A DNA stretch of 5,514 nt from Prevotella sp. (GTDB lineage Bacteria; Bacteroidota; Bacteroidia; Bacteroidales; Dysgonomonadaceae), in the NCBI GenBank assembly GCA_031260865.1, contig JAISKQ010000205.1, forward strand, positions 1 to 5,514, in the 5' to 3' direction. The notes under the pieces were generated by a model that was not told the origin of the DNA, searched no databases, and saw only the letters and a list, made by a program, of their open reading frames with translations. Below, in pieces: positions 1 through 4,908 of the stretch; the stretch's first letter is position 1, and each line of letters begins with the position of its first letter. The translations under genes and the position numbers were made by a program.

Positions 1-114
1 GGTTTGAGTAGGTGGCTTCGGTCTTGCTCATTCACAAAAATTAAAGCGGAGATAAGCATGTAGAAAGCAAATTAGTTCCTTGTTTGGACGAGGGTTCAAG
101 TCCCTCCAGCTCCA
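1..114 (+). ncRNA. ssrA: tmRNA (transfer-messenger RNA), 3' part
   Basis: 3' portion of the tmRNA that rescues stalled ribosomes by trans-translation with SmpB. The 5' half and the tag-peptide frame lie outside the window. Seen: a T arm with stem GAGGG (90-94) and CCCTC (102-106) around the loop TTCAAGT, followed by acceptor strand CAGCTCC (107-113) and discriminator A114. These would pair with the usual tmRNA 5' end GGGGCTG. Upstream are a hairpin (6-12 with 23-29) capped by a TTCG loop and the segment GATAAGCATGTAGAAAGC (51-68), typical of the stretch before the tRNA-like domain. There is no D arm or anticodon arm directly before the T arm, so an ordinary tRNA is excluded. Bases 115-117 read CAA, so the CCA tail would have to be added after transcription. 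The identification is from pattern recognition, not a covariance search. Confidence 0.9.
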
Positions 115-168
115 CAATAAACGTTGGTTATCAACCAATTGTAAAACAAGTACATGAAAACGTACACG

Positions 169-195
169 AAAGCATCCAAATCGGATGCTTTTTTT
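169..195 (+). terminator. Intrinsic terminator after tmRNA
   Basis: Stem AAGCATCC (170-177) pairs fully with GGATGCTT (183-190) around a 5-base loop, and a run of seven T ends at 195. It lies 55 bases after the tmRNA end in the same direction and probably terminates it. A shorter hairpin, TTGGTT (124-129) with AACCAA (133-138), lies between the two. Confidence 0.85.
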
Positions 196-300
196 ATACC
201 TATATGTCTATGTGTAAACGAAAGGTCACCCGAAGTAGTTTGTAAAACAATATTTTTTCAGGCTACTTTTCCTATTTGCTTCACTGTCAACCTGTCGCAA

Positions 301-1122
301 TCATTTACAAAGCTGTAAGAAATAGGAGACAATATCTTCGCCCACTCCCATTTCCTGCGCTTTCAGGAAATCTTCTTTTGCCAGGCGTTTATCGTATTGG
401 ACAAGACGGAGTTGTCCCCTTAAAATATATATCAGCGGATCATTACAGCCTAATTCCAAGGCTTTGGCTATATCTTCATTTGCTCGCGCCAGTCTATTCA
501 TTTGCAGGTAACATTCGGCTCTGTTATAATACAAATCGGCATTTGACTTGTATTTATAAATCAAGTCGCTGTATAGTCCTTCAGCCTCTTTAAATTCGCC
601 CCTGCGTTTCATCAGCATGGCAATACCCGTTTTTCCGCGCAGGTTCTCAGGCTCTTTTTTCAGGATTTCGTCAAAATCATTTTCCGCGGCAAGGAAGCTT
701 TTGTTGTTGAGATATAATAAGCCTCGCTGATACAGCGCTTCCGTATCTTCCGGATTTGCCAATAATATCGCGTTATAGTCTTTCATCGCGTCGTCGAAAC
801 GTCGCATGTCGCAGTATAGCACGGCGCGGTTATGTTTCAACACCGGATTTTCAGGGTAACGTTCTATAGCTACATTATAGGAAATGAGCGCATCGTCAAA
901 CTCGCCCAAATTTCGTTGTATCGTGCCCAGGTTAACCATCAGCATTACATTATTCGGATTGGCGGGTTCTTTACGCAAGGCCGCTTTCATAGCCTGTTCG
1001 GCGGCGGCGTAATCTTTCAGGTCGATATAGTCCATAGCCCGCGATACCATATCTTCGTATGTTTGCGCCGATGTGGATATAACAAATACAAAGAGTAACG
1101 ATATGATGTATAATTTCTTCAT
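301..1122 (-). CDS. Secreted/periplasmic TPR-repeat protein
   Basis: Predicted 273-residue tetratricopeptide-repeat protein; TPR arrays are protein-protein docking scaffolds, and the partner here is unknown. Residues 1-19 form a classical signal peptide (two Lys, a hydrophobic core, then STSA before Gln20), so the mature protein should be exported. About seven consecutive 34-residue TPR units follow, roughly 21-58, 59-92, 93-126, 127-160, 161-194, 195-228 and 229-262. Recurrent features include A at the eighth helix position and N-P-E/D at unit ends (ANPED, KEPEN, RYPEN). No membrane segment or enzymatic domain is visible. The ATG at 1122 is preferred because the signal peptide starts directly at MKKLY; a TTG two codons upstream (1128) would add only MS. 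The gene stands alone, convergent with tmRNA and divergent from the DUF4290 gene. Many Bacteroidetes carry such proteins without an assigned function, so no gene name is given. Confidence 0.93.
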   Translation of the reverse strand: MKKLYIISLLFVFVISTSAQTYEDMVSRAMDYIDLKDYAAAEQAMKAALRKEPANPNNVMLMVNLGTIQRNLGEFDDALISYNVAIERYPENPVLKHNRAVLYCDMRRFDDAMKDYNAILLANPEDTEALYQRGLLYLNNKSFLAAENDFDEILKKEPENLRGKTGIAMLMKRRGEFKEAEGLYSDLIYKYKSNADLYYNRAECYLQMNRLARANEDIAKALELGCNDPLIYILRGQLRLVQYDKRLAKEDFLKAQEMGVGEDIVSYFLQLCK

Positions 1123-1141
1123 TGACAAAAGTTTCTTTATA

Positions 1142-1149
1142 CAAATGTA
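1142..1149 (-). promoter_or_regulatory. Candidate Bacteroidetes -7 box for the TPR gene
   Basis: On the - strand this reads TACATTTG, an exact fit to the Bacteroidetes -7 consensus TAnnTTTG, 19 bases before the TPR start codon. No good -33 TTTG is seen 19-21 bases further upstream. Transcription starting just after the box would give a leader of only about 10-15 bases. The match is short, so chance occurrence in AT-rich DNA is possible. Confidence 0.45.
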
Positions 1150-1370
1150 CTCTTATTCGGATTACCTGATGAATACAGATTGCCTAAAAAGAATTAAATA
1201 TACCAATCTGAAGTTAAGAAACTGTTTAAATTTCACCAAAATATATTAAAACCCGACATAGGCAGCGCCTACGCCGGAACTAAGCATAAACGATTAGATG
1301 TAATTGAGTTTCTTATGCCTTTGTCTATTTGAAATTTAAAAGAAAAATAGGAATAAATCAACTAAAAGAC
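1150..1370. other. Divergent intergenic region, no gene seen
   Basis: Core of the roughly 340-base gap between the TPR gene and the DUF4290 gene; no coding frame is convincing on either strand. It contains a small perfect hairpin TAGGC-AGC-GCCTA (1259-1271) in an otherwise AT-rich stretch, an inverted pair GCATAA (1284-1289) / TTATGC (1313-1318), and the motif CTGTTTAAATTT (1222-1233), which recurs in inverse orientation before the kinase gene at 3204-3215. The functions of these are unknown. Confidence 0.6.
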
Positions 1371-1378
1371 TATCTTTG
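1371..1378 (+). promoter_or_regulatory. Candidate -7 box of the DUF4290-rimM operon
   Basis: TATCTTTG is an exact TAnnTTTG match, 88 bases before the DUF4290 start codon. No TTTG lies at the expected -33 distance; the nearest, at 1328-1331, is too far. A start near 1384 would give an approximately 80-base leader holding the inverted repeat at 1386-1429. Confidence 0.5.
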
Positions 1379-1385
1379 TTGTTTC

Positions 1386-1429
1386 GTTAGCTTGGCATGA
1401 TATGTAAACTACAATGAAATTAAGCTAAC
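1386..1429 (+). promoter_or_regulatory. Inverted repeat in the DUF4290 leader
   Basis: GTTAGCTT (1386-1393) is perfectly complementary to AAGCTAAC (1422-1429), with 28 bases between. It begins about 8 bases after the candidate -7 box, so it could be the first hairpin of the mRNA leader or a DNA operator. No terminator-like T run follows and no known riboswitch is recognised. Confidence 0.35.
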
Positions 1430-1466
1430 TCATCAATAAAATAAATTGTAATATTGAATTTAAAAT

Positions 1467-2087
1467 ATGGAGTATAATACCCAATTAAAAAAGCTGGCGC
1501 TTCCCGAATATGGAAGAAATATTCAGAATATGGTTGACTATTGCCTTACGATAGAGGAGCGTAATGAACGCAAACGTTGCGCCGATACCATTATAAATAT
1601 AATGGGAAATATGTTCCCTCATCTTCGCGATGTGAATGACTTTAAACATATACTATGGGATCATCTGGCGATAATGTCCGATTTCAAACTTGATATAGAT
1701 TATCCTTACGAAATAATAAGAAAAGAAGACCTGAATTCCAAACCCGGAAAAATAGATTATAGCCGTCCCAATATGTCATACCGCCATTATGGAAAGACAT
1801 TGGAAAAAATGGTTAAAATAGCAACAGAAATAGAAAACCCTAAAGAAAAGGAACAGTTCATATTACTTGTTGCCACACACATGAAAAAGTCGTATATACA
1901 ATGGAACAAAGAGGTTGATGACCAGAAGATATTTATTGATTTGTACGATATGTCAAACCATAAAATTGATATCCGCGACTCGAATATAAAACTTCCTGAA
2001 ATGAAAGACCTCGGGCAACGCAACAACAACAATAGTAACACCAATAACGGCGGTAAAAAGAATAACCAGCAAAAGAAGAAACAATAA
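1467..2087 (+). CDS. DUF4290 family protein
   Basis: Predicted 206-residue cytoplasmic protein recognised as the Bacteroidetes family DUF4290, whose biochemical function is unknown to me. The start is typical: MEYNTQ, then LPEYGRNIQNMVDY (about residues 13-26). The segment FPHLRDVNDFKHILWDHLA (51-69) and the tract PNMSYRHYGK (100-109) are family-like. There is no signal peptide and no membrane helix. Residues 1-182 look like a compact helical domain. The last 24 residues are a low-complexity tail of Asn, Gln and Lys with a few Ser, Thr and Gly, likely disordered and basic. It is first in a tight pair with rimM (35-base gap), which suggests co-transcription and a housekeeping link to translation or cell-envelope growth by context only. 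In Bacteroidales I know, murA usually sits between this family and rimM; here it does not. Confidence 0.93.
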   Translation: MEYNTQLKKLALPEYGRNIQNMVDYCLTIEERNERKRCADTIINIMGNMFPHLRDVNDFKHILWDHLAIMSDFKLDIDYPYEIIRKEDLNSKPGKIDYSRPNMSYRHYGKTLEKMVKIATEIENPKEKEQFILLVATHMKKSYIQWNKEVDDQKIFIDLYDMSNHKIDIRDSNIKLPEMKDLGQRNNNNSNTNNGGKKNNQQKKKQ

Positions 2088-2122
2088 AGACACAAGTGGT
2101 CTAAATTAAGAAGAATCCGGCT

Positions 2123-2641
2123 ATGATAAATGATAGCGAAGTATTTAAAATAGGGAAACTTATCAAGCCTCACGGAATCAAGGGCGAGATAAGTTTTGCT
2201 TTTGACAACGATGTGTTCGACCGCGTCGATTGTCCCTATCTGATATGTCGTGTCAATGGTATTTTGGTTCCGTTCTTCATCGAAGAATACCGATTCAAAG
2301 GGAGCGAAACGGCATTGGTAACTTTCGAAGACATAGACTCGGAAGAAAAGGCGCAGCGGATGTCGGGGCTGGAAGTTTACTTCCCGCGAAAATACTATGA
2401 AGAAGACAAGGATGACGACATTGAGTATTCGTGGAATTTCTTTATAGGCTTTTCCGTGGTGGATAAAGCGGCGGGAAAATTAGGCGTGATAGAAGCCGTT
2501 GACGATAAAACGCTTAACACCCTTTTTCTGATAACCAACGGAGACGACGAACTTATCATCCCCGCGACTGAAGACTTTATAGAAAAAATAGACGCGAAGA
2601 AAAAAATATTGTATCTGAATCTACCGGAGGGTCTGATTTGA
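2123..2641 (+). CDS. rimM: Ribosome maturation factor RimM
   Basis: RimM binds ribosomal protein S19 and helps assemble the 30S head and process 16S rRNA. The 172-residue length is normal. The N-terminal beta-barrel carries the signature IGKLIKPHGIKGEI (10-23), then a segment on S60-P88 ending in GLEVYFPR. The PRC-barrel half runs from about residue 105 (FFIGFSVVD) through GKLGVIEAVDD (118-128), NTLFLI (132-137) and IIPATEDFIEKID (145-157), and ends in the typical LPEGLI. Charged residues 91-100 (YYEEDKDDDI) form the acidic linker between domains. The start ATG fits the family N-terminus. It follows the DUF4290 gene by 35 bases, probably in one transcript. The stop TGA is directly followed by the remnant frame at 2653-2859 rather than another housekeeping gene. 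Confidence 0.96.
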   Translation: MINDSEVFKIGKLIKPHGIKGEISFAFDNDVFDRVDCPYLICRVNGILVPFFIEEYRFKGSETALVTFEDIDSEEKAQRMSGLEVYFPRKYYEEDKDDDIEYSWNFFIGFSVVDKAAGKLGVIEAVDDKTLNTLFLITNGDDELIIPATEDFIEKIDAKKKILYLNLPEGLI

Positions 2642-2652
2642 AAAAGAGTTAG

Positions 2653-2859
2653 GAAGATTATAAAAAAAGTAATACATACTTAAGCTATTTGGGATCATTA
2701 GCTTCAGGTATATATTTCATTCACATTTTTGTTTTATTTGAATTGGCTGACGTTGAAATTCCATACATGATTTTCCGTTTCGCTATAGCTCTGTTATTGT
2801 CCGTTCTTTTATCCATTCTTATCATATCTATAAACACGTATATAAAGATATTCCTGTAA
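2653..2859 (+). pseudogene. Remnant: C-terminal end of an acyltransferase-3-like membrane protein
   Basis: A frame of 68 sense codons, open from just after an in-frame TAG (2650-2652) to TAA (2857-2859), without an ATG near its beginning. The translation shows SNTYLSYLGSLASGIYFIH (about codons 6-24) and then a long hydrophobic segment from MIFRFAIALLLSVLL onward. This resembles the last two membrane helices of acyltransferase family 3 (OafA-type) proteins, which often read 'yLG..SYGIYLIH' before a final helix. I infer a degraded 3' end of a lost O-acyltransferase gene. Immediately upstream the same frame reads TTG AAA AAG AGT TAG, overlapping the rimM stop. Alternatives are a short two-helix membrane protein from TTG at 2689 (57 residues), a 31-residue peptide from ATG at 2767, or chance. 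Family assignment is by eye only. Confidence 0.45.
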
Positions 2860-2875
2860 AGACAAAAAGTATATT

Positions 2876-3055
2876 ATGAAAAAAATGAAATCAAAAAGTA
2901 AAATAACAATCGATGATTATATAAAAGCCGTAAAGAAAGCGGACAGGGAGAAAGAGCTATCTAAGTATCCGGGATGGAAGCGTGTGACAAGTGTACATAA
3001 AAGCAAAAAATCATACGATAGAAAGAGAGATAAAAAGAATATTCACGAAGAATAA
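2876..3055 (+). CDS. Small basic hypothetical protein (59 aa)
   Basis: Short ORF from ATG 2876 to TAA 3055, 59 residues, with about 19 Lys and several Arg. It begins MKKMKSKSKITIDDYIKAVK, then KADREKEL, PGWKRVTSVHKSKKSYDRKR and an acidic end (HEE). The order ITIDDYIKAVKKADRE ... VHKSKK.YDRK resembles a type of small uncharacterised protein I recall from many Bacteroidales genomes (x-DY-x-AVK-x-A-x-RE, then a HKSKK-x-YDRK tail). That supports a genuine gene, although I cannot name a function. The charge pattern would suit nucleic-acid or ribosome binding, which is inference. There is no signal peptide or membrane helix. It lies 16 bases after the acyltransferase remnant and 184 bases before the kinase gene. 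An alternative start is the ATG three codons downstream. Confidence 0.75.
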   Translation: MKKMKSKSKITIDDYIKAVKKADREKELSKYPGWKRVTSVHKSKKSYDRKRDKKNIHEE

Positions 3056-3113
3056 AAACAATAAAAGTGATTGAACTTACTCATTATTTTTCACGTTTTT
3101 ACATAGAAAATAT

Positions 3114-3121
3114 TAACTTTG
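3114..3121 (+). promoter_or_regulatory. Candidate -7 box of the kinase gene
   Basis: TAACTTTG matches TAnnTTTG exactly, 118 bases before the GTG start of the kinase gene. A start near 3128 would give a leader of about 110 bases. No clear -33 TTTG is present. The inverted CTGTTTAA pair begins 10 bases downstream, inside the predicted leader. Confidence 0.5.
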
Positions 3122-3130
3122 TCTAAGAAT

Positions 3131-3215
3131 CTGTTTAATTTTTTAAAAACATGATTTTGAAAAGTAAAACAAATTACATTGCAATAAAACACTTCATTTA
3201 TTAAAATTTAAACAG
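3131..3215. repeat. Inverted CTGTTTAA pair in the kinase leader
   Basis: CTGTTTAA at 3131-3138 faces TTTAAACAG at 3207-3215, separated by 68 AT-rich bases. The right arm (AAATTTAAACAG, 3204-3215) is the exact reverse complement of 1222-1233 upstream of the DUF4290 gene. The left arm shares TAAGAAnCTGTTTAA with 1215-1229. As RNA the arms could pair and fold the leader into one long loop, but pairing is AT-rich and weak. Confidence 0.45.
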
Positions 3216-3239
3216 GTCGAAATTTAATACAGAAGATAC

Positions 3240-4088
3240 GTGATATTATTAGCTGAAAGCGGCTCTACAAAGACTGAATGGTGTCTGGTAGATAGAAGTG
3301 GAATCGTAGAACATTTCTTATCAGACGGGATTAATCCTTTCTTTCAAACAAGAAAGGAAATTAGTCGATGTATCCGTTTACAACTGCCTCCTATATTTTT
3401 CAAAACAAAATTCAGCACCATCTATTTTTATGGAGCAGGCTGCTCTTCCACCGAAAAGAAAAACGTTGTAAAAGCCTCATTGGAAGCCCAATTCAAAACA
3501 CCGTCCATCATCGAAAGCGATTTACTCGGTTCGGCGCGTTCGCTTTTTCAGGATGAAGCAGGAATAGCATGTATATTAGGAACAGGCTCAAACTCATGCT
3601 TCTATGACGGAACTGAAATTGTTCAAAACGTGAAATCGCTCGGATATATATTGGGAGATGAGGGCAGCGGCGCGTCATTGGGCAAAGCTTTTCTTTCGGA
3701 TTGCCTGAAAGGATTAGCCCCCAAAGAACTTATAGACCCCTTCTATAAGAAATATAAGATTGATACGGATGAAATAATGGATTATATTTACTCCAAGCCA
3801 TTTCCGAATAAGCTTTTATCGGTATTGTCTTTTTTCTTATACGAATATCTGGAACATCCTTATGTGAATAATCTGGTTCGCAGCAGTTTAAAGTCTTTTT
3901 TTGAGAGAAATATTCTCCAATACAACTATAAAGAATACCCTATCCGTTTTGTGGGTTCGGTAGCTAAAATGTACTCTTTCATTTTAAGGGAAATAGCCCA
4001 GGACATCGGCATTTATATAGATGTGATAATAGAAAACCCAATAAAGGGCTTGATAGAATACCACCGCGAAAACGGACAACTGCTATAA
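3240..4088 (+). CDS. N-acetylglucosamine kinase-like protein (BadF/BadG/BcrA/BcrD ATPase family)
   Basis: Predicted 282-residue cytoplasmic sugar kinase of the ASKHA fold. Bacteroidetes members are annotated as N-acetylglucosamine kinases, phosphorylating GlcNAc with ATP for amino-sugar or cell-wall recycling; substrate identity here is inference. Motifs in order: phosphate-1 loop AESGSTKTEW (5-14); YGAGCSS (64-70); Asp94 in ESDLLGSAR, the expected catalytic base region; phosphate-2 loop CILGTGSNS (111-119); GYILGDEGSGASLGK (135-149); adenosine motif RFVGSVA (236-242); and a C-terminal NPIKGLIEYH (266-275). The length is full for the family. The start is GTG: an in-frame TAA at 3225-3227 leaves no upstream ATG, and MILLAESGSTKT matches the usual N-terminus. 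AGAAG at 3231-3235 could serve as a weak ribosome binding site. It stands alone behind its own candidate promoter. Confidence 0.94.
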   Translation: MILLAESGSTKTEWCLVDRSGIVEHFLSDGINPFFQTRKEISRCIRLQLPPIFFKTKFSTIYFYGAGCSSTEKKNVVKASLEAQFKTPSIIESDLLGSARSLFQDEAGIACILGTGSNSCFYDGTEIVQNVKSLGYILGDEGSGASLGKAFLSDCLKGLAPKELIDPFYKKYKIDTDEIMDYIYSKPFPNKLLSVLSFFLYEYLEHPYVNNLVRSSLKSFFERNILQYNYKEYPIRFVGSVAKMYSFILREIAQDIGIYIDVIIENPIKGLIEYHRENGQLL

Positions 4089-4318
4089 TGTAGGGGACAA
4101 CCCAAATTCTTGTGGAGGAATCTCATAATCTTTCTCAATCCAACGGGTCGAATGTTGTGTATAATGTATTCATTGCTATAAATATACGAATCATTCGGAT
4201 TCAATTTTCAATATCTCCACGACTTTGCGGGTTGACGAAAAAACTCACTTTTTTTAAAAATATTTTGCCCCTAAATATGTTATTTTTTTCAAACAAAATT
4301 ATCTATATATGAGTTGGA
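4089..4318. other. Intergenic region, possible trace of a decayed gene
   Basis: No intact gene is seen, and no U-rich terminator behind the kinase gene. On the - strand three neighbouring frames look faintly protein-like but are each cut by stops: STRKVVEILKIESE (about 4234-4190), then MIRIFIAMNTLYTTFDPLD (about 4194-4136), then RWIEKDYEIPPQEFGLSPTL (about 4149-4087). Joined by frameshifts they could be a decayed gene end, but I recognise no family. The longer unbroken frames on either strand here look like noise. A weak hairpin GAATC-ATTCG-GATTC lies at 4188-4202. Confidence 0.3.
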
Positions 4319-4346
4319 AGTTTTGAGTAATAAGTTTTGAGTAATA
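4319..4346. repeat. 14-bp tandem duplication
   Basis: AGTTTTGAGTAATA occurs twice head to tail (4319-4332 and 4333-4346), and the next unit starts AGTT before diverging into module B. Similar AGTT-rich wording recurs at 4510-4530. It marks the left end of the repeat mosaic. Confidence 0.75.
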
Positions 4347-4408
4347 AGTTACAAGAGTTCTAGTTTGCAAGTTTACAAGAAAAGAATGGCGCATAGCGAT
4401 GTTACCCG
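4347..4408 (+). repeat. Module B, copy 1
   Basis: Starts AGTTACAAGAGTT, contains GCAAGTTTACAAGAA and GCGCATAGCGATGTTACC, and leads straight into core copy 1. It matches 4815-4881 with a short insertion (about 7 bases) and scattered substitutions in the other copy. Confidence 0.75.
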
Positions 4409-4432
4409 AAAAGTGTTACTTTTGTCACTTTT
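4409..4432 (+). repeat. Core repeat copy 1 with a TAnnTTTG box
   Basis: The core GTGTTACTTTTGTCAC spans 4413-4428. AAAAGTG (4409-4415) and CACTTTT (4426-4432) are inverted arms with a 10-base centre that contains TACTTTTG, a fit to the Bacteroidetes -7 box on the + strand. Eight T (4429-4436) follow the right CAC. It could be a promoter, a protein-binding palindrome, or a weak terminator-like hairpin. Confidence 0.7.
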
Positions 4433-4495
4433 TTTTAACAACAAACCATTCGCGGCGCGATGCGATGATTGAAAAGGTCTTTGAAATAATGAAGT
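4433..4495 (+). repeat. Module A, copy 1
   Basis: Follows core copy 1 and runs AACAACAAACCATTCGCGGC through GGTCTTTGAAATAATGAAG. Together with the core it forms an 87-base unit (4409-4495) repeated at 4721-4807 with only two visible mismatches. It contains a small GC-rich hairpin, TCGC (4450-4453) with GCGA (4457-4460), extendable by CA/TG around a bulge. Confidence 0.8.
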
Positions 4496-4555
4496 TATAA
4501 GTATTGGGTCTTGAGTTGAAAGTAATAAACCAAATAAATAAACAGAGGAAAAAAC

Positions 4556-4581
4556 AAAAAGTGTTACTTTTGTCACTTTTT
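4556..4581 (+). repeat. Core repeat copy 2 with a TAnnTTTG box
   Basis: GTGTTACTTTTGTCAC is exact at 4561-4576, flanked by five A and five T, so the inverted arms are 8 bp (AAAAAGTG / CACTTTTT). The left flank (4496-4555) is AT-rich and unlike modules B and C; the right flank leads into hairpins rather than module A. Confidence 0.75.
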
Positions 4582-4589
4582 CTACAAAT

Positions 4590-4680
4590 TAGCCGTTGGC
4601 TACTTATTGAAGGCTGAAATCTTGCCCGAAGGGCAGCATTTTCATAACCGTATGCAAGCAAAGTGCGGCTTACGGTGAAT
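4590..4680. other. Hairpin-rich linker in the repeat mosaic
   Basis: Three consecutive potential hairpins: TAGCC-GTT-GGCTA (4590-4602), TGCCC-GAA-GGGCA (4623-4635), and ACCGTA (4647-4652) with TACGGT (4671-4676) around 18 bases. There is no reading frame of note. The dense short inverted repeats suggest a structured RNA or slow-decaying intergenic repeat; no known RNA family is recognised. Confidence 0.45.
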
Positions 4681-4694
4681 GAAATAAAGAACAA

Positions 4695-4720
4695 ACGCTG
4701 TCTGAAAGACAGAACTTCTG
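4695..4720 (+). repeat. Module C, copy 1
   Basis: ACGCTGTCTGAAAGACAG followed by AACTTCTG. It includes the perfect hairpin CTGTCT-GAA-AGACAG (4698-4712). The stretch 4695-4740, module plus core, recurs at 5221-5266 with about five substitutions. Confidence 0.75.
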
Positions 4721-4744
4721 AAAAGTGTTACTTTTGTCACCTTT
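4721..4744 (+). repeat. Core repeat copy 3 with a TAnnTTTG box
   Basis: GTGTTACTTTTGTCAC is exact at 4725-4740, preceded by four A and followed by C and seven T. It is preceded by module C and followed by module A, so it links the two module types. Confidence 0.75.
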
Positions 4745-4807
4745 TTTTAACAACAAACCATTCGCGGCGCGATGCGATGATTGAAGAGGTCTTTGAAATA
4801 ATGAAGT
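4745..4807 (+). repeat. Module A, copy 2
   Basis: Second copy of the segment at 4433-4495, offset exactly 312 bases. Within the 87-base core-plus-A unit the visible differences are T to C at 4741 and A to G in GAAGAGG. It continues into module B copy 2. Confidence 0.8.
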
Positions 4808-4814
4808 AGTTACG

Positions 4815-4881
4815 AGTTACAAGAGTTATAGTTTACTAGCTTGCAAGTTTACAAGAAGAATAGCGCGAAGCAGTGTTACCT
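4815..4881 (+). repeat. Module B, copy 2
   Basis: Shares AGTTACAAGAGTT, GCAAGTTTACAAGAA, a GCGC-AGC stretch and GTTACC with 4347-4408, and again ends directly at a core repeat. This copy carries about 7 extra bases near 4834-4840. Confidence 0.75.
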
Positions 4882-4908
4882 AAAAAGTGTTACTTTTGTC
4901 ACCTTTTT
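4882..4908 (+). repeat. Core repeat copy 4 with a TAnnTTTG box
   Basis: GTGTTACTTTTGTCAC is exact at 4887-4902, preceded by five A and followed by CTTTTT. It lies 162 bases after copy 3. The preceding CAGTGTTACCT (4871-4881) echoes the left half of the core. Confidence 0.75.

Noticed and set aside
86..117. A separate tRNA gene ending at 114
   Set aside because: Only a T arm and acceptor strand are present; no D or anticodon arm precedes them, and the upstream sequence is tmRNA-like.
233..268. Terminator for the TPR gene (AAGTAG / CTACTT)
   Set aside because: Only a 6-bp stem with a 24-base loop, and the T run lies on the wrong strand for the TPR transcript.
276..593. 105-codon frame on the + strand
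   Set aside because: It lies opposite the well-supported TPR gene, with no family resemblance and an implausible composition.
1122..1128. TTG start two codons upstream for the TPR protein
   Set aside because: It adds only two residues before a normal MKK signal-peptide start at ATG 1122.
1787..2173. 128-codon frame on the - strand
   Set aside because: It is antisense to the DUF4290 gene and the rimM start; its Leu/Phe runs merely mirror the Asn/Lys-rich tail.
4112..4312. 66-codon frame on the + strand
   Set aside because: Low-complexity content reading through AT-rich intergenic DNA, with no recognisable domain.
4373..4694. Two overlapping - strand frames (67 and 89 codons)
   Set aside because: Both run through the repeat modules, and the same peptide wording (KSDKSNTF) arises from the core repeats, so they are by-products of repeated DNA.
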